A stretch of DNA of 39,357 nt from Modestobacter altitudinis (GTDB lineage: Bacteria; Actinomycetota; Actinomycetes; Mycobacteriales; Geodermatophilaceae). Within the stretch, counting starts at the first letter, position 1. The number at the start of each line of letters is the position of its first letter. The notes beneath the pieces are model-generated. The model saw only the letters and a list, made by a program, of their open reading frames with translations. It had not been told where the DNA came from and searched no databases. This document shows, in pieces, positions 15,885 to 23,027 of this stretch. Both the position numbers and the translations under genes were made by a program. Location of the stretch: the NCBI RefSeq assembly GCF_005930475.1, contig NZ_SJEW01000047.1:1-39357 (forward strand), given 5' to 3'.

Positions 15885-16427
15885 ATGTCCACGTCCCAGT
15901 CCTCGCACGCCCTGCAGGTCGTCCGCGTGCACCCCGACGACCCGCTGGCCGCACCGCTGTTCACCGACCTCGCCGTCGAGTACGACACCCGCTACGGCGA
16001 CCTGTTCGGCGGCGCGTCGGAGGAGCTGACCCGCTACCCCGCCGAGGCGTTCCTGCCCCCGGACGGCGACTTCCTGCTGCTGGTCGAGGACGGCGTCGCG
16101 GTCGCCGGCGGCGCGTTCATGCGGCACCCCTCCGGCTCCGCCGAGGTCAAGCGGATGTGGACCGCCGCGTCGCACCGCCGCGGCGGGCTGGCCCGCCGGG
16201 TGCTCATGCTGCTGGAGCAGCAGGCGGCCGCGGCCGGCTACGCCCGGATGTACCTGACCACCGGCCCGCGCCAACCCGAGGCGCGCGACCTGTACCTCGC
16301 CGCCGGCTGGACGCCGCTGTTCGACCCGGCGGTCCCCCGCCCCACCGACACCGACGCGCTGCGCGCCCTGCCCGTCGACCAGCGCCTCTACGCCTTCGAG
16401 AGGCAGCTCCCGGGAGACCGCTCATGA
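15885..16427 (+). CDS. GNAT-family N-acetyltransferase of the sulfur locus
   Basis: 180 residues. After an N-terminal stretch LQVVRVHPDDPLAAPLFTDL, VEVKRMWTAASHRRGGLARR equivalents (read here as AEVKRMWTAASHRRGGLARR) form the acetyl-CoA loop, followed by YLTTGPRQPEARDLYLAAGW, the usual last strand-helix. CAGGAG lies 11 bases before the ATG. Its position behind a SAM riboswitch, next to two FMN monooxygenases and just ahead of a broken amino-acid ABC permease, matches the acetyltransferases of the Bacillus yxe and ytm operons (YxeL, YtmI). Those N-acetylate S-modified cysteines so that a luciferase-like monooxygenase can open the thioether. The function is inferred from this context. It overlaps the permease pseudogene by ATGA. 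Confidence 0.85.
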   Translation: MSTSQSSHALQVVRVHPDDPLAAPLFTDLAVEYDTRYGDLFGGASEELTRYPAEAFLPPDGDFLLLVEDGVAVAGGAFMRHPSGSAEVKRMWTAASHRRGGLARRVLMLLEQQAAAAGYARMYLTTGPRQPEARDLYLAAGWTPLFDPAVPRPTDTDALRALPVDQRLYAFERQLPGDRS

Positions 16428-16770
16428 CCACGGTGGAGACTCGTGCCGCTGCCCGGGCCACCGCCCCGCCGCCGGGCACGCCCACGGCCAGCTGACGGTG
16501 GTGCAACCCGGCACCGCGGCCGCTGGGTCGCCACCGCCGTCGTAGCCTGCCGCCGGCCATGGTGCTCAACAGCCTGGGCACCGACCCGCGCTGGAAGTGG
16601 GACGTCGTCGGCGCCGACCTCACCGAGGGGGCGATCGTCGCGGCGTGCTGACCACCGTCCAGCTGACCGCGATCACCGCGTGCTCTGCTCCCCGCTGGGC
16701 ACGGTGCCGGTGTTGATGCGGCTGAGCCACTCGCCGCTCGTCCGACGACGGCAGCTGCCCGGGACACTGG
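16425..16770 (+). pseudogene. Decayed amino-acid ABC transporter permease
   Basis: An ATG overlapping the GNAT stop opens a 23-codon reading (MTTVETRAAARATAPPPG...) that stops at 16496. Then, in changing frames, come RHRGRWVATAVVA, MVLNSLGTDPRWKWDVVGAD, GVLTTVQLTAITA and LGTVPVLMRLSHSPLVRR. These are, in order, the N-terminal segment of a His/Glu/Met-type amino-acid permease ('WxWDVVGxYL', 'G...TLQLT', 'GxxLAxMRLSxSPLxR'). At least three frame breaks separate them and everything after the first membrane helices is gone. The ATP-binding and substrate-binding partners are not in the window. This is the wreck of the transporter expected in a sulfur-amino-acid scavenging operon. Confidence 0.72.
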
Positions 16771-16909
16771 AGCGCTGGTGGCCGTCGGACGGGGCCGTCG
16801 ACGCACCGGTGATCAGGCCGGGCACGTCCGCTGCCCGTCGTCAGCCGTGACCGGTTGTCCACAGGACCTTGTCCGCGCTGGTCAGCGGCTCGCTCGACGA
16901 CCATCATCG

Positions 16910-16925
16910 TCGAACACGTGTTCGA
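16910..16925 (+). promoter_or_regulatory. LexA (SOS) box
   Basis: TCGAACACGTGTTCGA is a perfect match to the actinobacterial LexA consensus TCGAAC-N4-GTTCGA. It overlaps the GTG start of the DUF222/HNH pseudogene, so that the right half-site encodes the first residues (M-F-D). Several 13E12/DUF222 genes of mycobacteria are known SOS genes, which supports a functional origin. Confidence 0.75.
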
Positions 16926-17455
16926 CTACGTGTACGTCACTGAGCCGCCCGACGGCGGAGCGTGCGCGGCCGACACCGGGGGCGACCACGACGCCGTTTC
17001 CAGCCCCGGGCCAGCACCCGCCTCCACTGCGGAAGAGGGGTGGCCGGACGAGCTCTTCACTCCTCTGCGAGAGTCGCTGGAGGACGGCGGGCTGCTGCTC
17101 GACCTGCTTCGTGAGGAGCAGCAGGCCATCGGAGCGGCGGAGGCGCTGCGCGCTCGCTGGATGGTCGACTTCTGCCGGTCCCGCCCCTCTTCGAACGACC
17201 GCGCGGACGCCGAGATCGGCATCAGCGCATGGCCGACTGCCTCGTCGACCTGGTGCTGCGGCCGGGCGCCCACGGGCTCGCCCCGGTCCAGGCGCAGCTG
17301 ACCATCATCGCCACCGTGCGCACCCCACCACCCCGACCGGCCAGGTGCTCGTGACCCACCCCGGGGGGCTGACCGACGACGACCCACCGCCCGGACGCAG
17401 CGACGGGCCGCCACCCGGGGTGGCTCCCCCGGCCGACGACCCGCCACCGTTCTGA
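16918..17455 (+). pseudogene. DUF222/HNH endonuclease (13E12 type) remnant
   Basis: From the GTG within the SOS box, the first frame gives FDYVYVTEPPDGG and, after a variable acidic stretch, EALRARWMVDFCRSRPSSND, like the N-terminal part of DUF222 proteins. The next frame, from 17229, reads MADCLVDLVLRPGAHGLAPV and QAQLTIIATV, a middle block typical of the Geodermatophilaceae versions. A third frame ends with LVTHPGGLTDDDPPPG and a Pro-rich tail. The helical core and the HNH domain are missing. It is therefore a relic with frameshifts and large deletions. Confidence 0.7.
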
Positions 17456-17466
17456 TGACGGCTCGC

Positions 17467-18267
17467 TCAGCCGACCGGCTTCTTCTCCCCCGCCTCGACG
17501 GCCACCGGCAGGTGGTTCTCTTCCGGCGGCAGCGGGCAGGTGGCGAACTCCGTGTAGGCGCAGGGCAGGTTGGTGGCCCGGTTGAAGTCAAGGACCACGG
17601 CGCCGTCGGCGTCCGGCGGGTCGACCTTCAGCGACCGGTTGGCCGCGTAGGTGGTGACGCCCGAGGTCTCGTCGGTGAAGAGCACGAACAGGCTGCCCTC
17701 GCTGGCACCGTTGAACGCGGTCAGCGACAGCGTCTGCCCGTCGAGCTCGAACTCGATCCGCCCCGGGGCGTCGTAGACGTGCTGCAGCCCCTCGACGACC
17801 GCACCGACCGTGGTCGGCCGCGGCTCGTCGAACGGCAGGTACCGCCCAGGCACCGTCCAATGGGGGTCCGCCGGGTAGGCCGGCGTCCCCGGGTACCCCT
17901 GCAGCACCGGGTTGTCCGGGTGCCGTGGCCGGACGACGTCCGAGCCACCGCGCCGCGCGACCTCGATCACCGCGTCGCCGGACCCGACGGTCACCCCGCC
18001 GCGCTCCGGGATGACGCCGAACGCGTGCTCACCGCGCACCGGCGCCCCGTCGACGACCAGCTCCTCACCGTCGGCGAGGCGGACCAGCGGGCCGTCGTCG
18101 CCGGTCCACCACTCCCCCGGCGCGTCCGGGAACCGCTGGGCCGCCCCGGTGAGCCAGTGCAGCCCGGTGATCGCCAGGAAGCCGTGCGGGTCGGCGCGCA
18201 CCCGTTCGTGCCCGGCGTGCCACCGCTCCCACTGCTGGGCAAAGGTGTCGTTCTCGACGACGGTCAT
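17467..18267 (-). CDS. DUF1684 protein
   Basis: 266 residues. The family layout is clear: W..WH..HERVRADPHGFLAIT, LHWLTGAAQRFPDAPGEW, RHPDNPVL, FDEPRPTTVGAVVEGL, LSLTAFNGASEGSLFVLFTD, TYAANRSLKVDPP and LDFNRATNLPCAYTEFATCPLPPEEN (written here in parts of the same region). DUF1684 is a soluble beta-rich family of unknown function, sometimes fused or linked to other small enzymes. It starts only two bases after the stop of a beta-carbonic anhydrase relic on the same strand, so the two were probably one translational unit. Confidence 0.85.
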   Translation of the reverse strand: MTVVENDTFAQQWERWHAGHERVRADPHGFLAITGLHWLTGAAQRFPDAPGEWWTGDDGPLVRLADGEELVVDGAPVRGEHAFGVIPERGGVTVGSGDAVIEVARRGGSDVVRPRHPDNPVLQGYPGTPAYPADPHWTVPGRYLPFDEPRPTTVGAVVEGLQHVYDAPGRIEFELDGQTLSLTAFNGASEGSLFVLFTDETSGVTTYAANRSLKVDPPDADGAVVLDFNRATNLPCAYTEFATCPLPPEENHLPVAVEAGEKKPVG

Positions 18268-18269
18268 GG

Positions 18270-18510
18270 TCAGGCCACCTCACTGAGCCGGCCGGTGGCG
18301 ACGTCGAAGACGACGCCCCGGACGCTGTCCTCGTTCGGGATGTACGGGCTGTCCAGGATGCGCCTGGGGGAGGCACGGACGTCGTCCTCCAGGTCGGCGA
18401 ACGCCTCTGGGTGCCACTCGGGTCACCGGCCGACCTCGGTCTCGATGCCGGACCGAAGTCCTCGTCGTCGGGGTGAGCATCCCGCAGTACTCGTGACCTG
18501 TCCCGAGAGT
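18270..18510 (-). pseudogene. Beta-carbonic anhydrase 3' remnant
   Basis: Reading the minus strand towards 18270: LGTGHEYCGMLT (normally 'LGT..V.VIHHT.CGMLTF', so the zinc ligands His and Cys are still visible), then a shifted frame with DDEDF, then PEWHPEAFADLEDDVRAS and SPYIPNEDSVRGVVFDVATG ending RLSEVA. This is the C-terminal half of a small actinobacterial beta-class carbonic anhydrase ('SPF.P..D.VRGFVYDV.TG.L.EV'). An in-frame TGA before PEWHPE and at least two frame changes show decay. The 5' half has been replaced by the upstream region of the divergent FMN reductase gene. Confidence 0.7.
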
Positions 18511-18562
18511 GGCGGACGACCGATCTGCCGTCGAAGTGCATCGACATGGTGGGATCCGCAGT

Positions 18563-19072
18563 GTGAGCACCATCGCCGTCGTCGGCAACCCGAGGCCCCG
18601 CTCCCGCACCCGGTCGGCCGCCGAGCTCGTCGTCGAGCGGCTGACCGGCGCCCCGCCGGACCGGGTCGTCGACGTCATCGACCTCGGCGCCGGCCTGCTG
18701 AGCTGGGGCGACCCGGATGTCGCTGACGCGGTGACCGCGCTGCGCGAGGCCGAGGTCGCCGTCGTCGCCAGCCCGACGTACAAGGCCACCTACACCGGGC
18801 TGCTCAAGCTGTTCCTGGACCAGGTGGGCACCGGCGACCTGGCCGGGGTGGTGGCCGTCCCGCTGATGCTCGGCGGCGGCCCGGGGCACGCGCTGGCGCC
18901 GGACCTGCTGCTCAAGCCGGTGCTGGTCGAGCTGGGCGCCACCACCCCGACCAGGGGCCTGTACCTGATCGACAACGCGTGGGACTCCCCCGGTCCGCTG
19001 GAGGACTGGCTGGTCGCCGCCGGGCCGCAGGTCAGCGCCGCCCGCACCGCCGGACGCCCGACCCTAGGCTGA
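18563..19072 (+). CDS. NADPH-dependent FMN reductase
   Basis: 169 residues. Flavodoxin-like fold: STIAVVGNPRPRSRTRSAAE is the phosphate-binding loop, and VVASPTYKATYTGLLKLFLD is the 'SPxYxxSxxGxLKxxxD' signature of SsuE/MsuE-type reductases; PLMLGGGPGHALAPD follows. These enzymes reduce FMN with NADPH and pass FMNH2 to two-component monooxygenases such as SsuD or the NtaA/DmoA type. It is the only such reductase in the window, 6 kb from the monooxygenase operon, so it is a reasonable partner. The GTG at 18563 starts one residue before the first strand. It is followed after four bases by the ABM gene. Confidence 0.85.
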   Translation: MSTIAVVGNPRPRSRTRSAAELVVERLTGAPPDRVVDVIDLGAGLLSWGDPDVADAVTALREAEVAVVASPTYKATYTGLLKLFLDQVGTGDLAGVVAVPLMLGGGPGHALAPDLLLKPVLVELGATTPTRGLYLIDNAWDSPGPLEDWLVAAGPQVSAARTAGRPTLG

Positions 19073-19076
19073 GCCG
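19066..19076 (+). promoter_or_regulatory. Possible -10 box for a leaderless ABM transcript
   Basis: TAGGCT at 19066-19071 overlaps the end of the FMN reductase gene and lies six bases before the GTG of the next gene. This spacing would allow a leaderless transcript. No -35 box is evident, so read-through from the reductase is equally plausible. Confidence 0.35.
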
Positions 19077-19406
19077 GTGATCCTCATCGTCGTGAAGTGG
19101 CCCGTCCGTCCCGAGTTCGACGACCGGTGGCCCGAGCTGGTCCGCGAGTTCACCGAGGCCGTCCGGGCCGAGCCGGGCAACGTGTTCTTCGAGTGGTCCC
19201 GCAGCGTGGAGGAGCCGCACACCTGGGTGCTCGTCGAGGGCTTCCGGGACGCCGAGGCGGGCTCCGTGCACACCGCCTCCGACCACTTCACCAAGGCGAT
19301 CGGCGAGATGCCGGACTGGGTCTCGGCGACCCCGTCGATCATGTACGTCGACTCCCCCGACCTGTCCGGCTGGGGCCCGATGGGCGAGGTCCAGCCCCGC
19401 GGCTGA
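19077..19406 (+). CDS. ABM-fold antibiotic-biosynthesis-type monooxygenase
   Basis: 109 residues, one ferredoxin-like ABM domain: ILIVVKWPVRPEFDDRW, then EPGNVFFEWSRSVEEPHTWV, VLVEGFRDAEAGSVHTAS and HFTKAIGEM. The pattern 'EPG...F.W.....P......E.F.D..A...H..S.HF' is that of small putative quinol or heme-independent monooxygenases of the YgiN group. It is convergent with the large FAD hydroxylase (9 bases between stops). The substrate is unknown. Confidence 0.85.
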   Translation: MILIVVKWPVRPEFDDRWPELVREFTEAVRAEPGNVFFEWSRSVEEPHTWVLVEGFRDAEAGSVHTASDHFTKAIGEMPDWVSATPSIMYVDSPDLSGWGPMGEVQPRG

Positions 19407-19415
19407 CCGCTCGGA

Positions 19416-21212
19416 TCAGCGGCGGTCCAGGACGGCGCCGAGGACGTCGGCCAACCAGGTCCGGGCCTCCGCCGCCGAGGCCGGGGCGCCGGCGTGCCGG
19501 CCTGCGACGTAGAGGTCCGGGCGGACCAGGAGCACCCCGGCGTCACCGATCTCCCGCAGCTCGGCCCAGCTGCCGTAGGGGTCCTCGATCGGCTCGCCCG
19601 GCCCGATCGAGACCGGCGTGATCGCCAGTCCCCACGTCGACGTGAGCTCGGCGGCCGCCGCCAGCCAGGCCGCACCACCGATCCCGGTGACCACGGTGAA
19701 GGAGCCGTGGCCGGCCAGGTCCAGAGTGGACACCCGGTGCCCGGCCCGGGTCACCCAGGTGTGCGGCAGCTTGGCACCGGGCCAGGTCGTCGGCTGGGCG
19801 TACAGCGTCGGGTCGCGGCGGTACTCCGGCATCGGGGTGCCGTCGGGCACGACCGCCGAGGACGCGTAGCGCTGGTTGTGCTCGACGCCATGCGCGTCGA
19901 ACTCGTGCGCCTTGTAGGCGATGGCCTCGCGCAGTGCGGCGCGCACCGCCTCCCCCTCGGGCCCCGGGGCCTTGCGCAGCGCCAGCGCCGCCTCGAGCTT
20001 GTCGACGTCGGTGGTGTCGGAGAGGTCCAGTGCGGTGAGGATCCGGCCGGTGTCGGCGATGCTCTGGTTGGCCCGCTCCACGATCTGCCGGGCGATCGGC
20101 GCCCGCTCGGCGTCGTAGCTGTCCAGCAGCGCCGGACCGGCGGTGCCGGCGACGACGTGCGCGAGCTTCCACGCCAGGTTGTAGGCGTCCTGGATCGAGG
20201 TGTTCGAACCCAGCCCGTTGGTCGGCGGGTGCCGGTGCACCGCATCGCCGGCGCAGAACACCCGACCGCGGGCGATCGTGGTGGCGAAGTGGTGGTTCAC
20301 CGTCCACGGCGAGGCGGACGTCACCCGCATCTCGAAGTCCTCGGTGCCGACCAGGGCCACGGCCAGCTCGCGGACCACCTCGTCGGTGAACGTCGGCGGG
20401 CCGGCCGCCACCTCGTAGCCCCACATGAGCATCCACTCGGTCCAGGGCTTGATCATCCGCAGCACGCCCAGGCCGACGCCCTCCCGCTCGGCACCCGGCT
20501 GGAGCATCCAGTAGAGGACCGACGGGCGGTGGGCCACCAGGTGGGTCAGATCGGCCTCGAAGACGATGCTCATCGCCCCGGCCACCGCGCCGGGGCCCTC
20601 GAAAGGCAGGTCCAGGTCGGCGGCGACCGCGCTCCGCGCACCGTCGGCACCGATCAGGTACCGGGAGCGGATCGTGTACTCCGCACCGGTCAGCCGGTCG
20701 CGGACGCTGGTGGTGACCCCCTCGTCGTCCTGCACGTGGCCCAGGTACTCGGTGTCGAACCGGATCCGGGCACCGCGCTCCTGGGCGGCCTGCACCATGA
20801 CCGGCTCGGTGATGGTCTGCGGGGCGTCGAGCATCGTGCACGGGCTCTGCAGCTCGTAGTCGGCGTGCCGCACGGTGTCGGTGCCCCAGGAGGGAATCCG
20901 GCCCAGCTCCTCACCGGTCAGGCTGGTGCAGAACGTGGTGTTGCCCATCGACTCCCACGGCGTGGCCAGCGCCAGCAGCGTCTCCTCCACGCCCATGTCG
21001 CGCAGCGCCTCCATCGTGCGCTGGTTGGTGATGTGCGCCCGAGGGGTGTCGGAGAGCCGTCCGTACTTGGTGATCAGCAGGGTGCGGGTGCCGTACGTGG
21101 CGAGGAACAGCGCCGCGGACGCACCGGCCGGACCGGAGCCGACCACCAGGACGTCGGTGTCCAGGGTCGCGGCGGAGGCAGGAGGGGAGGCGGGGAGCTC
21201 GGCTGCGCTCAT
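19416..21212 (-). CDS. FAD-dependent aromatic hydroxylase, TfdB-like
   Basis: 598 residues, the length of 2,4-dichlorophenol 6-monooxygenase-type enzymes. TDVLVVGSGPAGASAALFLA is the GxGxxG FAD loop. YLIGADGARSAV is the DG motif. VFCAGDAVHRHPPTNGLGSN is the GD motif, followed by DAYNLAWKLAHVVAGTAGPA. The C-terminal 150 residues carry the thioredoxin-like dimerisation domain (TWVTRAGHRVSTLDLAGHGS, GVLLVRPDLYVAGR). Such enzymes hydroxylate phenolic rings with NADPH and oxygen. The ATG at 21212 is preferred to an upstream GTG because the FAD strand follows at the normal distance. It is preceded by a good promoter with TTGACA. Confidence 0.88.
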   Translation of the reverse strand: MSAAELPASPPASAATLDTDVLVVGSGPAGASAALFLATYGTRTLLITKYGRLSDTPRAHITNQRTMEALRDMGVEETLLALATPWESMGNTTFCTSLTGEELGRIPSWGTDTVRHADYELQSPCTMLDAPQTITEPVMVQAAQERGARIRFDTEYLGHVQDDEGVTTSVRDRLTGAEYTIRSRYLIGADGARSAVAADLDLPFEGPGAVAGAMSIVFEADLTHLVAHRPSVLYWMLQPGAEREGVGLGVLRMIKPWTEWMLMWGYEVAAGPPTFTDEVVRELAVALVGTEDFEMRVTSASPWTVNHHFATTIARGRVFCAGDAVHRHPPTNGLGSNTSIQDAYNLAWKLAHVVAGTAGPALLDSYDAERAPIARQIVERANQSIADTGRILTALDLSDTTDVDKLEAALALRKAPGPEGEAVRAALREAIAYKAHEFDAHGVEHNQRYASSAVVPDGTPMPEYRRDPTLYAQPTTWPGAKLPHTWVTRAGHRVSTLDLAGHGSFTVVTGIGGAAWLAAAAELTSTWGLAITPVSIGPGEPIEDPYGSWAELREIGDAGVLLVRPDLYVAGRHAGAPASAAEARTWLADVLGAVLDRR

Positions 21213-21259
21213 GGGGTCCTCGTCGTGGGCCGTGCGCAGGTCCGCACCGCGGGCGCCCA

Positions 21260-21289
21260 GGAGTACCCGCGCGGGCACAGCTGTGTCAA
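21260..21289 (-). promoter_or_regulatory. Promoter of the FAD hydroxylase gene
   Basis: On the minus strand TTGACA (21289-21284), an 18-base spacer and TACTCC (21265-21260). The -35 matches the consensus exactly; the -10 is weaker. A CACAGCTGTG palindrome (21276-21285) lies between the two boxes and could be an operator. Confidence 0.45.
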
Positions 21290-21347
21290 CCGTCACACCC
21301 GGGGACTAGTCGGACGGCGCCGTCGAACGGTGTGGAACGGTTCCGCC

Positions 21348-22199
21348 ATGGTGAACGTCCTCTCCATCCAGTCGCACGTGGCCTACGGGCACGCCGGCAA
21401 CGCCTCGGCGGTCTTCCCGCTGCAGCGGCTGGGCGTCGAGGTCTGGCCGGTGCACACCGTGCAGTTCTCCAACCACACCGGCTACGGCGCCTGGACCGGC
21501 CGGGTCTTCGACGGGCAGGCCGTCGAGGAGGTCGTGCAGGGCATCCAGGACCGCGGCGTGCTGGGCAGCTGTGACGCCGTCCTGTCCGGGTACCTGGGCT
21601 CGGCCGACATCGGGCACGCCGTCCTCGGCTCCGTCGGCAAGGTGCGCGCCGCCAACCCGGCCGCGGTGTGGTGCTGCGACCCGGTCATCGGCGACGTCGG
21701 GCGGGGGGTGTTCGTGCGGCCGGGCATCCCGGAGTTCCTCCGCGAGGTCGCCGTCCCCGCCGCCGACCTCGTCACGCCCAACCACTTCGAGCTCGACCTG
21801 CTGTCCGGGCAGCAGACCGGCTCGCTGGGGTCGGTGAAGGACGCCGTCGCCGCGGTCCAGGCGCTGGGCCCGCGGGTGGTGCTCACCACCTCGCTGGTCA
21901 CCGAGGACACCCCGGACGACGCCGTCGACCTGCTCGCGTCCGAGGGCGGCCGGCACTTCCGGGTGCGCACCCCGCGGCTGGACGTGTCGGTCAACGGCGC
22001 CGGCGACGCGATCGCCGCGCTGTTCCTCGCGCACTGGCTGTCCACCCGCTCCGCCGGCGAGGCGCTCGGCCGCGCCGCCGCGTCGGTGTTCGGGCTGCTG
22101 CGACTCACCGCGGAGGCCTCCTCCCGCGAGATCCTGCTGGTCGCCGCGCAGGACGAGTACGTCACCCCCACCCGCACCTTCGACGTCACCGAGGTCTGA
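21348..22199 (+). CDS. pdxY: Pyridoxal kinase
   Basis: 283 residues. The N-terminus NVLSIQSHVAYGHAGNASAV is the ATP/substrate-binding start of PdxY/PdxK. VHTVQFSNHTGYGAW is the pyridoxal-site loop. CDPVIGDVGRGVFV and ADLVTPNHFELDLLSG follow, and VSVNGAGDAIAALFLAHW carries the ribokinase-family GAGD with the catalytic Asp. It phosphorylates pyridoxal with ATP in the B6 salvage pathway. It is divergent from the FAD hydroxylase and is followed after two bases by a UPF0303 gene, with which it is probably co-translated. Confidence 0.93.
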   Translation: MVNVLSIQSHVAYGHAGNASAVFPLQRLGVEVWPVHTVQFSNHTGYGAWTGRVFDGQAVEEVVQGIQDRGVLGSCDAVLSGYLGSADIGHAVLGSVGKVRAANPAAVWCCDPVIGDVGRGVFVRPGIPEFLREVAVPAADLVTPNHFELDLLSGQQTGSLGSVKDAVAAVQALGPRVVLTTSLVTEDTPDDAVDLLASEGGRHFRVRTPRLDVSVNGAGDAIAALFLAHWLSTRSAGEALGRAAASVFGLLRLTAEASSREILLVAAQDEYVTPTRTFDVTEV

Positions 22200-22201
22200 C
22201 C

Positions 22202-22678
22202 ATGACCGACTTCCCGGCCCTCGCCGAGCTCGCCGCCGAGGAGGTGGAGCTGCAGCTGACCAGGTTCACCAACGACGACGCCTGGGCCCTGGGCTCCGCG
22301 CTCGTCGCCCGCGGGCGGGCCGAGCAGCTGCCCATCGCGATCGAGGTGTCCCGGCACTCCCACCAGCTCTTCCACGCCGCGCTGACCGGGGCGACCCCGG
22401 ACAACGACGAGTGGATCGCCCGCAAGGCCCGCACGGTGCACCGGTTCGGGCACAGCTCGCTGGCCGTGGGCCAGCGGTTCCGCGAGCTGGGGACGACGTT
22501 CGAGGCGGGGTCCGGGCTCGACCCGGAGCTGTACGCGGCGCACGGTGGCGGCTTCCCGCTGCTGGTCCGCGACGTCGGGCCGGTCGGCGTCGTCGTGGTG
22601 TCCGGGCTGCCGCAGGTGGAGGACCACCGGATGGTCGTCGCCGCGCTCCGGGACCTGGTCGCCCAGCAGGCGGGCTGA
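22202..22678 (+). CDS. UPF0303 / heme-degrading-domain (HbpS-like) protein
   Basis: 158 residues: LQLTRFTNDDAWALGSALVA, PIAIEVSRHSHQLFHAALTG, DNDEWIARKARTVHRFGHSS and AAHGGGFPLLVRDVGPVGVV followed by VSGLPQVEDHRMVVAAL. This is the full UPF0303 fold, related to GlcG/HbpS proteins. The R/H-rich helix with W..RK..TV.RF.HSS is diagnostic. Members are described as heme-degrading-domain proteins, but the biochemical role is not settled. It follows pdxY by two bases. Confidence 0.88.
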   Translation: MTDFPALAELAAEEVELQLTRFTNDDAWALGSALVARGRAEQLPIAIEVSRHSHQLFHAALTGATPDNDEWIARKARTVHRFGHSSLAVGQRFRELGTTFEAGSGLDPELYAAHGGGFPLLVRDVGPVGVVVVSGLPQVEDHRMVVAALRDLVAQQAG

Positions 22679-22740
22679 CCGCCGGTCACGTTCGGGGCCG
22701 CGGCGACCGGGGTAGGAGTGGGGCACGGTCCGTACGCGCC

Positions 22741-22764
22741 CGTCCCCGACGGCCGTCGGGGACG
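22741..22764. terminator. Perfect palindrome between UPF0303 gene and small Cys-rich gene
   Basis: CGTCCCCGAC, loop GGCC, GTCGGGGACG form a perfect 10-bp GC-rich stem 62 bases after the UPF0303 stop. There is no U-run, as usual in actinobacteria. It is a likely terminator for the pdxY-UPF0303 unit, or a structure in the leader of the next gene. Confidence 0.5.
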
Positions 22765-22810
22765 AGGTCCTCCACCCCCGCCGCGCCGTCGGCGGAGTCA
22801 GGCCACCGCC

Positions 22811-22999
22811 ATGACCGCCCCCACGTACTCTCCCGGCACCGTCCCCGGCACCGCGCCCGCGGACGCCGTCGGCGCCGAGGAGCGGTGCCCCGCCTGCCCG
22901 CACCCGATGACCGCGCACGACCCGATCGGCGTCCGGTACTGCCAGGCCACCGCCGCGGCCGGCACCGAGGGCCGGGGCTGCGTCTGCCGCGTCGGCTGA
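22811..22999 (+). CDS. Small Cys-rich (zinc-knuckle-like) protein
   Basis: 62 residues with CPACPHPMTAHDPIGVRYC and RGCVCRVG. The pattern C-x2-C-x2-P-x4-H-D-x6-C then C-x-C near the end suggests a small metal-binding module with His and Cys ligands. Similar short proteins of unknown function occur in actinobacteria. The ATG is the first of the frame after the palindrome. The next gene, 28 bases downstream, also begins with a Cys cluster, so the two may be linked. Confidence 0.6.
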   Translation: MTAPTYSPGTVPGTAPADAVGAEERCPACPHPMTAHDPIGVRYCQATAAAGTEGRGCVCRVG

Positions 23000-23027
23000 G
23001 CCCGGCAGCGCGGGGCACACTGCCGGT

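Noticed and set aside
20195-20215. TTCGAACCC string resembling a tRNA T-arm
   Set aside because: It lies inside the FAD hydroxylase coding region and no acceptor or anticodon stems can be drawn around it.
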